Positions 1-12,394 are shown, counted from the first letter of the stretch. The stretch is 64,000 nucleotides of DNA from Doris montereyensis (GCA_037039925.1 JAXRKP010000285.1:1-64000); one strand, 5' to 3'. Translations and numbers: made by a program. Notes: generated by a model not told the origin, from the letters alone.

Positions 1-736
1 GTTTACTTTTGCATCCATTGTACTGTAAAAAAGGAGCTCCTAACTTGTCAGGTAGTCTATGATTGACTTTTCACATCTGTCTTCAGTTACTCTGGTATAT
101 GTGTGGATATCTTTATGAAGAAAAAGGTGTTGGCTATTTTCATGTTATTCTTTAGGCAAAAATATATTAGTCTCTCTCCATTTGGAGAAGTTCTTGTCTC
201 TCCTTCTTCACCTATTACTTCTCCTAATGTGTTTACATTGTTGTCTACTCTAGCGTTTAAATCTCCTAAAACCATTAGTTTCTGTTTGGGTTTAAGGTTT
301 TCTGCAGCTATTTGTAAATCGTTTTCGAAGATATCTTTTTCTTCTTTGGTGGCATCTTCGTTTGGTCCATAAGCTATTAATAATTTAATATCTCTTCCTT
401 TTGGTTTAATATTTATCTCTTAAAGCCGTGGGCTTATAAATTTCCAACTTGCTAGTAGTTTTTCTTGCCTTTTTATGCATTAGGAGGCCTACTCCTGCTC
501 TAGCTCTATGTTTGGCATCTACTACTGAGAAGATTAAAATATGATTTGGTCCTACATTTTCCATTCCTTGTCCTTTTTTTCTTTGTTTCTGTAATGGGCA
601 AAACGTCTACTTTGAATGTTTCCATTTCTTCAGCTAATTCTAATTCTTTTCCATTTATTGCCTTAATATTCCATGTTCCAAAAAGCACAGTCCGTGTTCT
701 TTTCCAGAGTCGTCTTTGAAAGTTCAATCCGGACAT
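1..736 (-). pseudogene. Non-LTR retrotransposon (LINE) endonuclease-domain fragment, copy A
   Basis: Reading from 736 downward, the minus strand encodes the start of an exonuclease-endonuclease-phosphatase (APE-type) domain. FGTWNIKAINGKELELAEEM and ITETKKK are seen near the N-terminus, then (after frame changes) AGVGLLMHKK, and MVLGDLNARV near 275, which carries the catalytic D-N pair. EEP domains of this kind nick the target DNA for LINE insertion. The frame is broken several times and the RT is not attached, so this is a dead fragment. The same family recurs at 5124-5932, 24130-24570 and 60535-60812. An RTE-like clade is my guess, not established. Confidence 0.85.
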
Positions 737-799
737 ATCATATTTCTTTCTTTGAATCAGTTTGGTCTTGCATAAGCAGTGTACCTAAGTAGACACATT

Positions 800-1091
800 T
801 ATTACTTTGAAACCTCCCCCCCCCCCAAATCAAAGGCATTGAATAATATTTTTAATTTAAAAAAAAAGGAAAATATCTTTTAAATGCTTGAATGTTTCCT
901 CCAGCATGCATTATTGTATTATTTTGACTTTTGCTTTGGTAAATCATGTTTAAATTTTCAAGAAGGGTGTTTTATTTTACTTTTAAACTTTTCAGTGCTG
1001 AAGCTTCGTTTAATTTCTATTGACAGTTTTACCCATCGTATTACAGTGTTACTTTAGGGTAAAAAAAAAGAATCACAATCAGTGATTGAGG

Positions 1092-1166
<75 letters not shown>

Positions 1167-1298
1167 ATGTTTGACAGTCTTCGTCTTATTCTCATCTAAT
1201 TGATCTTGGATCAAGCTTATTTAAGCTGATCTATTAGGTTGACCAAAACATATGTGTTTACCAAGACAGTCTATCATTATGACTGTGGGGGGGGGGGG
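800..1298. other. AT-rich spacer with AT/GT microsatellite
   Basis: No gene is visible. There is a C-run near 818, then low-complexity A/T-rich DNA. A TA dinucleotide tract at about 1096-1144 passes into GT at about 1145-1166. The equivalent tract in copy B (about 6232-6288) is shorter. Confidence 0.8.
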
Positions 1299-1570
1299 GG
1301 ACTCGGTAGTCCAGAGGCAAGGTGTCGGCCTCTCAACCAAAATGTTTTTTTCGAGCAAAATCTTCCCCGCTGGTCCAGATAGGTGGATCGAGACGCAGTC
1401 CCATCGGAAACGGACGATAAAAAGAAAGTCCGTGCACAGATCACAACACGCTGTGCACGTTAAAGGTCCCTTGCCTGTTTACAAGGCAGTCCAAGCAAAA
1501 TTAAAAACCCTACAACTACCAAAAATTGAGAGATCACCTTAGTTGTGAATGTGGGTAAATCAAGTCAAAT
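1299..1570 (+). mobile_element. SINE-A copy (tRNA-derived)
   Basis: A G-run is followed by GACTCGGTAGTCCAGAGGC, which resembles a tRNA A-box. The body contains the conserved blocks 'tccagataggtggatcgaga', 'gatcacaacac' and 'ttaaaggtcccttg', and ends in a CAAATCAAAT-like tail. Other copies lie at 6431, 13987, 18944, 39716 (reverse) and 50225 (reverse). The B-box region is damaged here. Confidence 0.85.
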
Positions 1571-1574
1571 CAAT

Positions 1575-2389
1575 CTATGACTGTGGACTCTACACCTTCT
1601 TCCCTTTTGTCGTCAGTAGCATTGGGCTTTTTGTTTCTTTCTTTCCTTTAAAGTTACATGTCTTTTTTCTGGACTGACTTTCATGCAGGGTTTAAGTTTA
1701 AGTAAGAATACTCAGAGATGCGGTTTCAAGAACTTTTCAATACAAAAATCCCTTTGTTGTTGTTGTTGTTGTTTTTGGAATTACTGTTCATGAAATAATA
1801 ATCTGATAAGTTTCTTGTTTACTCCAGAGTCTAACATAATAATAATATAAGGAAATGTTTTAAATACACGTATCTATAGTGTACCCGATGTCATGATCTT
1901 TAACATCAGTTTTTGCTCCTCGTGATTTGGTCTTGACTTATGAATTGATAACATCGGTTAACAAACTGAATCGCTTTTCGTTCCTCACATTATCAGTGTA
2001 TCAGTCACATTTATCATGTTATCAGACTTAACCACTTGCCTTTTATATTATATCAATTGATTACAATATGTATGTATTGTATTAATTATACCTTTATCAA
2101 ATTAAATTAATTCATACTTTTGTTATCAACTATGTGCTCTCTCCTTTGTGTTCTACATAATTTATTTAAAAAAAACGATTTTGACACAGCCAATGACAAA
2201 GCGTTTTGAAAAAGTTTGCTACTGATTTAACAGAAATTATATTTTTTTAAAAGACACAGAATATTTTGAGAAAGTAAGAATTTTGTGTTTTTGAATGTAG
2301 TGTTTGTAACTTATTTAAAGTTGATATTTATAGTGCAAGCCCAAAGAGTTCATATTTGATTTTAAATGAAATATTTTTTTCATTCTTTC
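1575..2389. other. AT-rich non-coding DNA
   Basis: No coding or RNA feature is recognised. The stretch contains a short GTT run near 1756 and general A/T richness. It is duplicated at about 6710-7524. Confidence 0.7.
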
Positions 2390-2965
2390 TTTCTTCCTTT
2401 ACCAGTTCCCATTCTACCTTTCAGTGTACGGGTTCAGATGCCCGAAATAATCTTTCTCCAGGATGCCCTGTCCTGGCATTTTCTGTTTTCTTCCAAAAAT
2501 GTTAAATTTCTATGCTTCAATGCCTCTTTTATATCTTCTTCCTACTTTCTCCAAGGTCTGCCCTTTTCGTCTTTTACTTTGGGCTTTAGCACTGTATACT
2601 GATTTAGCTATTCTATTGTCATTCATTCTGTTTACATGCCCAAACTATCTCAATTAATATATTTCTATCTTAGTTTTTATGCCATCTGCTTTGATTTGAC
2701 CTCTTATTGTTGTGTTTCTGATGTTTTTCTTCTTTTAGTTTTCCTTACTACTCTTCTTAGATATTTCCTTTCAGCTGCCTGTAGTTTACTGTATTATCTT
2801 TTGTCTAAGGCCCAGGTTTTGCTGACATAGAGGAGAGTTGGACAATAAATGTTGATATTCGACTGAAGGTCACTTTCTGTTTTTCCAAACAGAACTAAAT
2901 CATCGGCAAATGAAAGCATTGATACATTTACTTTTTGAGCTTCCACCCTAAATTTGTAGTCCCGG
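2390..2965 (-). pseudogene. LINE reverse-transcriptase C-terminal fragment, copy A
   Basis: Reading down from about 2965, the minus strand encodes SMLSFADDLVLFGKTESDLQ. The FADD is the RT active-site motif (at about 2899-2915). An apparent internal deletion follows, then segments reading LQAAERKYLRRVVRKTKRR and FGHVNRMNDNRIAKSVYSA, with a basic RRKGRPW stretch near the end. This order (active site, thumb, GRP-type basic C-terminus) is usual for the 3' end of RTE/CR1-like ORF2. Several stops and frameshifts make it a pseudogene. Confidence 0.82.
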
Positions 2966-2969
2966 CATC

Positions 2970-5111
2970 CTCATAAAAGTACATTTTCATGTTGTATTTT
3001 GTTGCTGTTGTTTTATGTTTTTTAAAGAAAAAGAAAGAGGTTAGAGTGAAAATGTTCCCGTTTGCTCCTTTGGATTTAACTTAAATATAGATATAATAGG
3101 TATGGTGTACTGAGTGGAAATATATCATTTTTTCCCCTGACGCTTCTGGTTGTCATGGAAATGGCGGCCATCTTGAATTTTGTCCCCAAATTTCACCAAA
3201 TTCAATATCGACAGGCTTTTTCATTTTTCAACAAATTTCTTTCAAATTTGGCACACACCTTATTTGATCAATTTGATACAATATCTAAATCTGATCAGAT
3301 CGGATTTTTGTTTAATTAGAAAATTTTGATTTCATGAATTTTTGAAAATAGCATATGAGAACAACCAAAAGTATACAAAAATATTGTACAAAAAATTCAA
3401 TTTTTCCAAAACTATAATACATAGCAACAAAAAAGTCTCTGATCCTTTTTTTTTTCTATCTCCCCCCTCCCCCCATCACCTATACCAAATTTCATGAAGA
3501 TACGTTGAAAATTTTAAAAAAAGTAGATAGGAAATAGTGAACAAAAAAAAAGACATTTTGAGAAAATCGTATTTTTCTCTTATTTTCTGTTATTTGAATA
3601 CATTTTTCTCCCATAAACCTAAGAAAAAAGAGTAGGGTGATACTTTGAAACATCATAAAACCTTGAGGGACTCTCAACTACTTCTTATTGATACTGTTTC
3701 AAGTGCACCAGCACCTTTTTACTCCTTTTGAGATGGTGCCTTTTGATAATAGGTGCTCAGAATATGTTCCGTATTTTCCGGACGATCTAAAGGAATATTC
3801 ATAATATTTCCTCGAATAATTTATTTTGGATAGCATTTATTGTGACGATCATAATGAGTACCAACTTGCCATACTTTACATAATATTTCTGGCTTTTATT
3901 GTATAATAGCTGTGCTGAAAGATAGGGCTGTATGGTTTCTAAAACATTCCTATGAATTCAAAGACTCGATACTACGCTTCTTTTATAATGTCATTATGAC
4001 GGGAATGATAGACTAGATTTGTTCCATTTTTGGCAAAAATGGCATTCCCAGAACCCGCCCACTTCCTCCCCCCCGCCCCACTTTTAATGAACAAGGATTC
4101 CGATTCTGTTTCCTACTTACAATAGATTGCACCACAAGGTCTACATCAATCTTGTTTCTTTATTGTTCTTCGTTTTGTTATTGTTCTTGGTCGTGTTCTT
4201 TTGTAGTAGGCCCTACATGATACAGTAGTTCTTATTGTAATTCTCCTCCTCCTCCTTTTGCTCCTTTTTCTTCTTCTTCTTCTTCTTTTTCTTCTCCTTT
4301 ATCGTCATTCTTCTGTTAATTCAAATTTCGGTATACATTGTTTAATGCGTATTTCGGTAGCTCTAATTTTATGACATATATTATTATTATTATGACATCT
4401 TTCTATTGACCTCAAACCGAGGCGTACTATCGCCTCGCCTCAAACTCAAAGGCAACCACGAGCCACACATCCAACTAAGTCACGAGTGACGTTCAGTCGT
4501 TCAGTCAGGCCTTGGTTTCAAAGTCCAACTTTTATATAGACAGCACTAGGCTACTATTTATTACTAATAGGCCTTATCTAGATCTAGATATATTATATAT
4601 ATATATATCTTAATTTTAAAGCATTCGTTTTACGAGTTCAAGCGAGAAAAGTGTAAAAAAGAGAGTTACCGGCTCTGAGATGAACTCGATTATATCAAGA
4701 ATAGCCAGCACTCAATGGTAAAGTCGTTTTTTTTCACTGTCCGTCTTTGATTTCATTGACAAGTTATTAAATCTACAAAAATCTAGTTTTTATCTAATAT
4801 AGATCTAGGCTCTAGAGATATAGAGATATTCTATAGATCTTAGATTCTAGGTTTAGAATGTTTTGCTCCACAAATGTTTCCTTTCATGTGCTACTTTTGA
4901 GATTTGTTAGCCTAATAGATCTAGATTACAGGTTAATTGAAGTAGGCCCCCATTATTATATCCCATCTTGATCGTAGCTAGATCTATATTATAATGAATA
5001 GAGTGTGATCTATAGACATTATTGGCATAGATTGGCTTCTGAAGATTGATTGTATAAATTTAATACTAATTATATTGAGACTGCTTCATGTAGGCCTAGA
5101 ATCTAGTTGTA
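2970..5111. other. Non-coding, AT-rich; conserved repeat and TAGATCTAGA-rich segment
   Basis: No gene is seen. At 3150-3180 there is ATGGCGGCCATCTTGAATTT, resembling a YY1-type core and probably part of a dispersed repeat. Around 4245-4305 there is a CTC/CTT microsatellite. From about 4560 to 5110 the DNA is full of TAGATCTAGA-like words, a texture I associate with heterobranch gastropod genomes. Confidence 0.6.
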
Positions 5112-5123
5112 GACTAAATGTTT

Positions 5124-5932
5124 AAGCTCCTCTGTTTACTTTTGCATCCATTGTACTGTAAAAAAAAAGGAGCTCCTAACTATTAGGTAGTCTATGATTG
5201 ACTTTTCACATCTGTCTTCAGTTACTCTGGTATATGTGTGGATATCTTTATGAGGAAAAAAGGTGTTGGCTATTTTCATGTTATTCTTTAGGCAAAAATA
5301 TATTAGTCTCTCTCCATTTGGAGAAGTTCTTGTCTCTCCTTCTTCACCTATTACTTCTCCTAATGTGTTTACATTGTTGTCTACTCTAGCGTTTAAATCT
5401 CCTAAAACCATTAGTTTCTGTTTGGGTTTAAGGTTTTCTGCAGCTATTTGTAAATCGTTTTCGAAGATATCTTTTTCTTCTTTGGTGGCATCTTCGTTTG
5501 GTCCATAAGCTATTAATAATTTAATATCTCTTCCTTTTGGTTTAATATTTATCTCTTAAAGCCGTGGGCTTATAAATTTCCAACTTGCTAGTAGTTTTTC
5601 TTGCCTTTTATGCATTAGGAGGCCTACTCCTGCTCTAGCTCTATGTTTGGCATCTACTACTGAGAAGATTAAAATATGATTTGGTCCTACATTTTCCATT
5701 CCTTGTCCTTTTTCTTTGTTTCTGTAATGGGCAAAACGTCTACTTTGAATGTTTCCATTTCTTCAGCTAATTCTAATTCTTTTCCATTTATTGCCTTAAT
5801 ATTCCATGTTCCAAAAAGCACAGTCCGTGTTCTTTTCCAGAGTCGTCTTTGAAAGTTCAATCCGGACATATCATATTTCTTTCTTTGAATCAGTTTGGTC
5901 TTGCATAAGCAGGGTACCCTAAGTAGACACAT
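5124..5932 (-). pseudogene. LINE endonuclease-domain fragment, copy B
   Basis: This is the second copy of the endonuclease fragment, reading MSGLNFQRRLWKRTRTVLFG at the N-terminal side and MVLGDLNARVDNNVNTLGEV in the middle. It has a longer C-terminal frame than copy A, including TRVTEDRCEKSIIDYLIV. It is cut at about 5124, next to the duplication junction, at a point where the related copy at 24130-24570 continues with RGAEIFSDHHLV. Frameshifts are present. Confidence 0.85.
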
Positions 5933-6224
5933 TTATTACTTTGAAACCTCCCCCCCCCAAATCAAAGGCATTGAATAATATTTTTAATTTTTAAAAAAAG
6001 GAAAATATCTTTTAAATGCTTGAATGTTTCCTCCAGCATGCATTATTGTATTATTTTGACTTTTGCTTTGGTAAATCATGTTTAAATTTTCAAAGAAGGG
6101 TGTTTTATTTTACTTTTAAACTTTTCAGTGCTGAAGCTTCGTTTAATTTCTATTGACAGTTTTTCCCCATCGTATTACAGTGTTACTTTAGGGTAAAAAA
6201 AAGAATCACAATCAGTGATTGAGG

Positions 6225-6227
<3 letters not shown>

Positions 6228-6289
<62 letters not shown>

Positions 6290-6290
6290 A
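6228..6290. repeat. AT/GT dinucleotide microsatellite (copy B)
   Basis: TA repeats pass into TG repeats. The equivalent tract in copy A is about 15-20 bp longer. Confidence 0.9.
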
Positions 6291-6430
6291 TGTTTGACAG
6301 TCTTCGTCTTATTCTCATCTAATTGATCTTGGATCAAGCTTATTTAAGCTGATCTATTAGGTTGACCAAAACATATGTGTTTACCAAGACAGTCTATCAT
6401 TATGACTGTGGGGGGGGGGGGGGGGGGGGG

Positions 6431-6695
6431 ACTCGGTAGTCCAGAGGCAAGGTGTCGGCCTCTCAACCAAAATGTTTTTCGAGCAAAATCTTCCCCGCTG
6501 GTCCAGATAGGTGGATCGAGACGCAGTCCCATCGGAAACGGACGATAAAGAAAGTCCCGTGCACAGATCACAACACGCTGTGCACGTTAAAGGTCCCTTG
6601 CCTGTTTACAAGGCAGTCCAAGCAAAATTAAAAACCCTACAACTACCAAAAATTGAGAGATCACCTTAGTTGTGAATGTGGGTAAATCAAGTCAA
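6431..6695 (+). mobile_element. SINE-A copy in duplication copy B
   Basis: This is the same element as at 1299. The G-run in front is longer and several internal homopolymers differ by one or two bases. Confidence 0.85.
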
Positions 6696-7524
6696 ATCAA
6701 TCTATGACTGTGGACTCTACACCTTCTTCCCTTTTGTCGTCAGTAGCATTGGGCTTTTTGTTTCTTTCTTTCCTTTAAAGTTACATGTCTTTTTTCTGGA
6801 CTGACTTTCATGCAGGGTTTAAGTTTAAGTAAGAATACTCAGAGATGCGGTTTCAAGAACTTTTCAATACAAAAATCCCTTTTTTGTTGTTGTTGTTGTT
6901 TTTGGAATTACTGTTCATGAAATAATAATCTGATAAGTTTCTTGTTTACTCCAGAGTCTAACATAATAATAATATAAGGAAATGTTTTAAATACACGTAT
7001 CTATAGTGTACCCGATGTCATGATCTTTAACATCAGTTTTTGCTCCTCGTGATTTGGTCTTGACTTATGAATTGATAACATCGGTTAACAAACTGAATCG
7101 CTTTTCGTTCCTCACATTATCAGTGTATCAGTCACATTTATCATGTTATCAGACTTAACCACTTGCCTTTTATATTATATCAATTGATTACAATATGTAT
7201 GTATTGTTAATTATACCTTTATCAAATTAAATTAATTCATACTTTTGTTATCAACACTCTCTCCTTTGTGTTCTACATAATTTATTTAAAAAAAAACGAT
7301 TTTGACACAGCCAATGACAAAGCGTTTTTTGAAAAAGTTTGCTACTGATTTAACAGAAATTATATTTTTTTAAAAGACACAGACTATTTTGAGAAAGTAA
7401 GAATTTTGTGTTTTTGAATGTAGTGTTTGTAACTTACTTAAAGTTGATATTTATAGTGCAAGCCCAAAGAGTTCATATTTGATTTTTAAATGAAATATTT
7501 TTTTCATTCTTTCTTTCTTCCTTT

Positions 7525-8095
7525 ACCAGTTCCCATTCTACCTTTCAGTGTACGGTTCAGATGCCCGAAATAATCTTTCTCCAGGATGCCCTGTCCTGGC
7601 ATTTTCTGTTTTCTTCCAAAAATGTTAAATTTCTATGCTTCAATGCCTCTTTTATATCTTCTTCCTACTTTCTCCAAGGTCTGCCTTTTCGTCTTTTACT
7701 TTGGGCTTTAGCACTGTATACTGATTTAGCTATTCTATTGTCATTCATTCTGTTTACATGCCCAAACTATCTCAATTAATATATTTCTATCTTAGTTTTT
7801 ATGCCATCTGCTTTGATTTGACCTCTTATTGTTGTGTTTCTGATTTTTTCTTCTTTTAGTTTTCCTTACTACTCTTCTTAGATATTTCCTTTCAGCTGCC
7901 TGTAGTCTACTGTATTATCTTTTGTCTAAGGCCCAGGTTTTGCTGACATAGAGGAGAGTTGGACAATAAATGTTGATATTCGACTGAAGGTCACTTTCTG
8001 TTTTTCCAAACAGAACTAAATCATCGGCAAATGAAAGCATTGATACATTTACTTTTTTGAGCTTCCACCTAAATTTGTAGTCCCGGCATCCTCAT
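7525..8095 (-). pseudogene. LINE reverse-transcriptase C-terminal fragment, copy B
   Basis: This duplicate of the fragment at 2390-2965 has the same FADD active-site motif near 8020-8045 and the same internal deletion after the SDLQ segment. It is a pseudogene. Confidence 0.8.
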
Positions 8096-8099
8096 AAAA

Positions 8100-10454
8100 G
8101 TACATTTTCATGTTGTATTTTGTTGCTGTTGTTTTATGTTTTTAAAGAAAAAGAAAGAGGATTAGAGTGAAAATGTTCCCGTTTGCTCCTTTGGATTTAA
8201 CTTAAATATAGATATAATAGGTATGGTGTACTGGTGGAAATATATCATTTTTTCCCCTGACGCTTCTGGTTGTCATGGAAATGGCGGCCATCTTGAATTT
8301 TGTCCCCAAATTTCACCAAATTCAATATCGACAGGCTTTTTCATTTTTCAACAAATTTCTTTCAAATTTGGCACACACCTTATTTGATCAATTTGATACA
8401 ATATCTAAATCTGATCAGATCGGATTTTTTGTTTAATTAGAAAATTTTGATTTCATGAATTTTTGAAAATAGCATATGAGAACAACCAAAAAAGTATACA
8501 AAAATATTGTACAAAAAATTCAATTTTTCCAAAACTATAATACATAGCAACAAAAAGTCTCTGATCCTTTTTTTTATCTCCTCTCCCCCCCCCAATCACC
8601 TACACCAAATTTCATGAAGATACGTTGAAAATTTTTAAAAAAAGTAGATAGGAAATAGTGAACAAAAAAAGACATTTTGAGAAAATCGTATTTTTCTCTT
8701 ATTTTCTGTTATTTGAATACATTTTTCTCCCATAAACCTAAGAAAAAAGAGTAGGGTGATACTTTGAAACATCATAAAACCTTGAGGGGCTCTCAACTAC
8801 TTCTTATTGATACTGTTTCAAGTGCACCAGCACCTTTTACTCCTTTTGAGATGGTGCCTTTTGATAATAGGTGCTCAGAATATGTTCCGTATTTTCCGGA
8901 CGATCTAAAGGAATATTCATAATATTTCCTCGGAATAATTTATTTTGGATAGCATTTATTGTGACGATCATAATAAGTACCAACTTGCCATACTTTACAT
9001 AATATTTCTGGCTTTTATTGTATAATAGCTGTGCTGAAAGATAGGGCTGTATGGTTTCTAAAACATTCCTATGAATTCAAAGACTCGATACTACGCTTCT
9101 TTTATGATGTCATTATGACGTGAATGATAGACTAGATTTGTTCCATTTTTGGCAAAAATGGCATTCCCAGAACCCGCCCACCTCCTCCCCCCCCCACTTT
9201 TAATGAACAAGGATTCCGATTCTGTTTCCTACTTACAATAGATTGCACCACAAGGTCTACATCAATCTTGTTTCTTTGTTGTTCTTCGTTTTGTTATTGT
9301 TCTTGGTCGTGTTCTTTTGTAGTAGGCCCTACATGATACAGTAGTTCTTATTGTAATTCTCCTCCTCCTCCTTTTGCTCCTTTTTCTTCTTCTTCTTCTT
9401 CTTTTTCTTCTCCTTTATCGTCATTCTTCTGTTAATTCAAATTTCGGTATACATTGTTTAATGCGTATTTCGGTAGCTCTAATTTTATGACATATTATTA
9501 TTATTATGACATCTTTCTATTGACCTCAAACCGAGGCGTACTATCGCCTCGCCTCAAACTCAAAGGCAACCACGAGCCACACATCCAACTAAGTCGCGAG
9601 TGACGTTCAGTCGTTCAGTCAGGCCTTGGTTTCAAAGTTCAAAGTCCAACTTTTATACAGACAGCATTACTATTTATTACTAATAGGCCTTATCTAGATC
9701 TAGATATATTATATATATATCTTAATTTTAAAGCATTCGTTTTACGAGTTCAAGCGAGAAAAGTGTAAAAAAGAGAGTTACCGGCTCTGAGATGAACTCG
9801 ATTATATCAAGAATAGCCAGCATTCAATGGTAAAGTCGTTTTTTTCACTGTCCGTCTTTGATTTCATTAACAAGTTATTAGATGTAAACAAATCTAGACT
9901 AGTTTTGATATAATCTAGATCTAGATCTATCCTCTAGAGATATTCTATAGATCTTAGATTCTAGGCTTATAATGTTTTGCTCCACAAATGTTTCCTTTCA
10001 TGTGCTACTTTTGGAGATTTGTTAGCCTAATAGATCTAGATTTCAGGTTAATTGAAGTAGGCCCCCATTATTATATCCCATCTTGATCGTAGCTAGATCT
10101 ACATCTATATTATGATGAATAGAGTGTACTCTATATATAGACATTATTGGCATAGATTGACTTCTGAAGATTGATTGTATAAATTAAATACTAATTATAT
10201 TGAGACTGCTTCATGTAGGCCTAGAATCTAGTTGTAGGTCTTATTATATTAAATGATCATGACCAGATCTAGACCTAGATATCATAGAGATGTAATGATA
10301 TTGAGATTTAAGAAATATCGTGAGACTAGATAAAAAAAATGTGCCAAATTATCATATTATTATCCTGTTAGTGTTACTGTCCATCTCACGATCTGTTCTG
10401 TTACACACAAAGCATTATAAATCATAATATCATCATGGTGTTACTGTTAGGCAT
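8100..10454. other. Non-coding DNA (copy B of 2970-5111, then unique AT-rich)
   Basis: It repeats the ATGGCGGCCATCTTG segment (about 8280), the CTT microsatellite and the TAGATCTAGA-rich block. From 10238 to 10454 it is unique AT-rich DNA with no recognisable gene. Confidence 0.6.
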
Positions 10455-10552
10455 CAAATAGTAGTAGTTCAAGCCCCACGGCTGGCACAGGTGGAGTTTT
10501 CTTCGCAACATCGTACTCTTGGGAAAGGCATTTCACTCTACTTTCCCACTAC
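10455..10552 (+). mobile_element. SINE-F fragment abutting a Penelope-like element
   Basis: It contains CCCACGGCTGGCACAGGTGG and an 'aaaggcatttcactctacttt' block, both shared with the repeat at 53950-54200. The Penelope-like coding region starts immediately after it. Confidence 0.6.
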
Positions 10553-12195
10553 CACCCTAAAGCGAAAATTCTACACCTCAATAACATTCAACTCGGTAAA
10601 CCGTGCTTTTATCTCCTCCCTAAAATCCACAAAGCTCACATCCCTGGTAGACCTATTGTATCAGCCTGCTCCTGCCCAACTGAACGCATCTCTGCCTTCT
10701 TGGACTCAGTATTCCAGCCTCTTGTCCAAGCTCTTCCTCATCAGTATTCCAGCCTCTTGTCCAAGCTCTTCCCTCATACATTAAGGATACCAACCAAGCT
10801 CTCACTTTCTTCGGTTGTATTTCATTTACAGACACAACCCTAGACGTCTCTTCCTCATGGATGTTGTCTCCCTCTACACATCCATACCACATTCCATGGG
10901 CCTTCAAGCCCTTAAATTCTTCCTCTACCAGCGATCTGACCGGACAATCAACACTACCACCTTCTCCGTTTGGTAGAGAACTCGTGCTAAATCTTAATTC
11001 TTTTGAACTTAATGGACAGTTTTCGAGCAAATCAGCAGAGTTGCCACGGGCACTAAGATGGGACCCTCATACACTTGCCTATTCATGGGTTATCTCGAGC
11101 ATAGATTATTCCAGGCGTACCCTGGTCCTCTGCCCAACACCTATAAACGGTATATTGATGATGGGTTTGGTATCACGACGATGTCTATGACTGATTTAGA
11201 CCATTTCTTCGATTTTGCAAACAACTTTGCAAACCTATCAAGTTCACTTTTACCCAGTCTACATCCACTGTTAACTTCTTAGACATCACCGTTTCTCTCT
11301 CCGAACATGGGCTTACAGCTACAATATTCTACAAAGATACAGATAGTCATAGCTATCTCCACTACACATCCTCTCATCCACCACGTTGCAAAAATGCTGT
11401 TCCATACTCTCATTCCTCCGCCTCAGACGCATCTGTTTTGCCGAGCACCTATCCACAGAGGAAGTGCCTAAGACGTTTGATTTCTTCCTACGCAGAGGCT
11501 ACCCTAGGGCCATCATTTGTCAAGGCTTTCAGAGAGTTAAAATTGTACCCCGTAAAGACGCCCTCAACATCCTAGGAAGAAAAAGACCAATCGCATACAC
11601 CTCTTATCCTTCCGAACCATCCGCACACACACCGTGTCATCAATATAGTCCGCAAGAACCTGCCTATTCTACACGCTAGTGACGAGACTAGACATGTTTT
11701 CCCTTCCTTTCCATTAATTGCCTTCGAGAGACACATTAGCCTTCAGGATATCCTTGTGCACAGTTGCCTCTCTACTGACTGCTTGCCGTTGGGCACCGTC
11801 CGATGTGGACGCACTAACTGCAAGACATGCCCCTTTGTGGACGGTTTCACAACCATTCAGTTCCCTAGACAGACCTAGACAGTGAATGGGCAATTCTCCT
11901 GCGCCTCTCGTAATGTAATTTATGCTCTTTGCTGCAGTCATTGTGGAATGGCCTATATCGGAGAAAGTGGCTTGCAACTCTCTAACAGATTTGGCCATCA
12001 TAGGAGAGATATTGAATACTGCGAAAGCAAGCCGGTGCCTCTACATTTTAATGGACCAGGACATCAAGGAACCCATGAACTGAAAGTATGCATTCTCAGG
12101 TCATGTACCAGCGGTGCTGAGGAGTCTAAAAGTCTTTAGAGAACCGGCTTATAGTAAGATTGGGCACAATCAACTCTGACGGTATGAACATCTTA
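10553..12195 (+). pseudogene. Penelope-like retroelement (RT + zinc motif + GIY-YIG endonuclease)
   Basis: Read over several frames, the region gives a recognisable Penelope-like polyprotein. FYLLPKIHK and GRPIVSACSCPTERISAFLD (about 10610-10710) mark RT fingers. MGPSYTCLFMGYLEHRLF and the RT active site YIDDGFG (11151-11171) mark the palm, with VNFLDITVSLSEHGL after it. A cysteine motif CGRTNCKTCPF lies at 11804-11837. A C-terminal GIY-YIG nuclease follows, VIYALCCSHCGMAYIGE (about 11914-11966) with FGHHRRDIE downstream. The order RT, Zn-like linker, GIY-YIG is diagnostic of endonuclease-bearing PLEs. At least six frame changes, a small duplication near 10730-10770 and a missing N-terminus show it is dead. 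Confidence 0.9.
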
Positions 12196-12394
12196 CACCA
12201 ATTTGTATAATTTTTCTGGAGTAACTCCCCAGTCGGCACATGCTATTACTATCCCTGAGCCTTCACCATCCTCTACCCTACCCCATCTGCTCCCCGCCAC
12301 CCCCACGAAATTATCCCATCACTATCTGAATCAAGGACACTGGTAAAAAGGGCATAACTTTTTTCAATCTCCTCACATCAGTGGGAACAACATT

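Larger units (their letters stand above)
1..5111. repeat. Tandem segmental duplication, copy A (left end cut by window)
   Basis: Bases 1-5111 match 5134-10237 almost base for base, with an offset near 5133. Differences are mainly homopolymer lengths (C, G, A and T runs), dinucleotide repeat length and a few short indels. The block carries, in order, a LINE endonuclease fragment (-), an AT/GT microsatellite, a SINE-A copy, a LINE RT fragment (-) and AT-rich DNA. The unit shares no host exon that I can recognise. It may be a recent true duplication or two haplotypes joined end to end in the assembly. Confidence 0.93.
5112..10237. repeat. Tandem segmental duplication, copy B
   Basis: This is the second copy of the ~5.1 kb block. 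The two copies share the end motif ctagaatctagttgtag, at about 5095-5111 and 10221-10237. After 10237 the sequence diverges into unique AT-rich DNA. The junction lies at about 5111-5124, directly at the truncated 3' side of the LINE endonuclease fragment. Confidence 0.93.
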
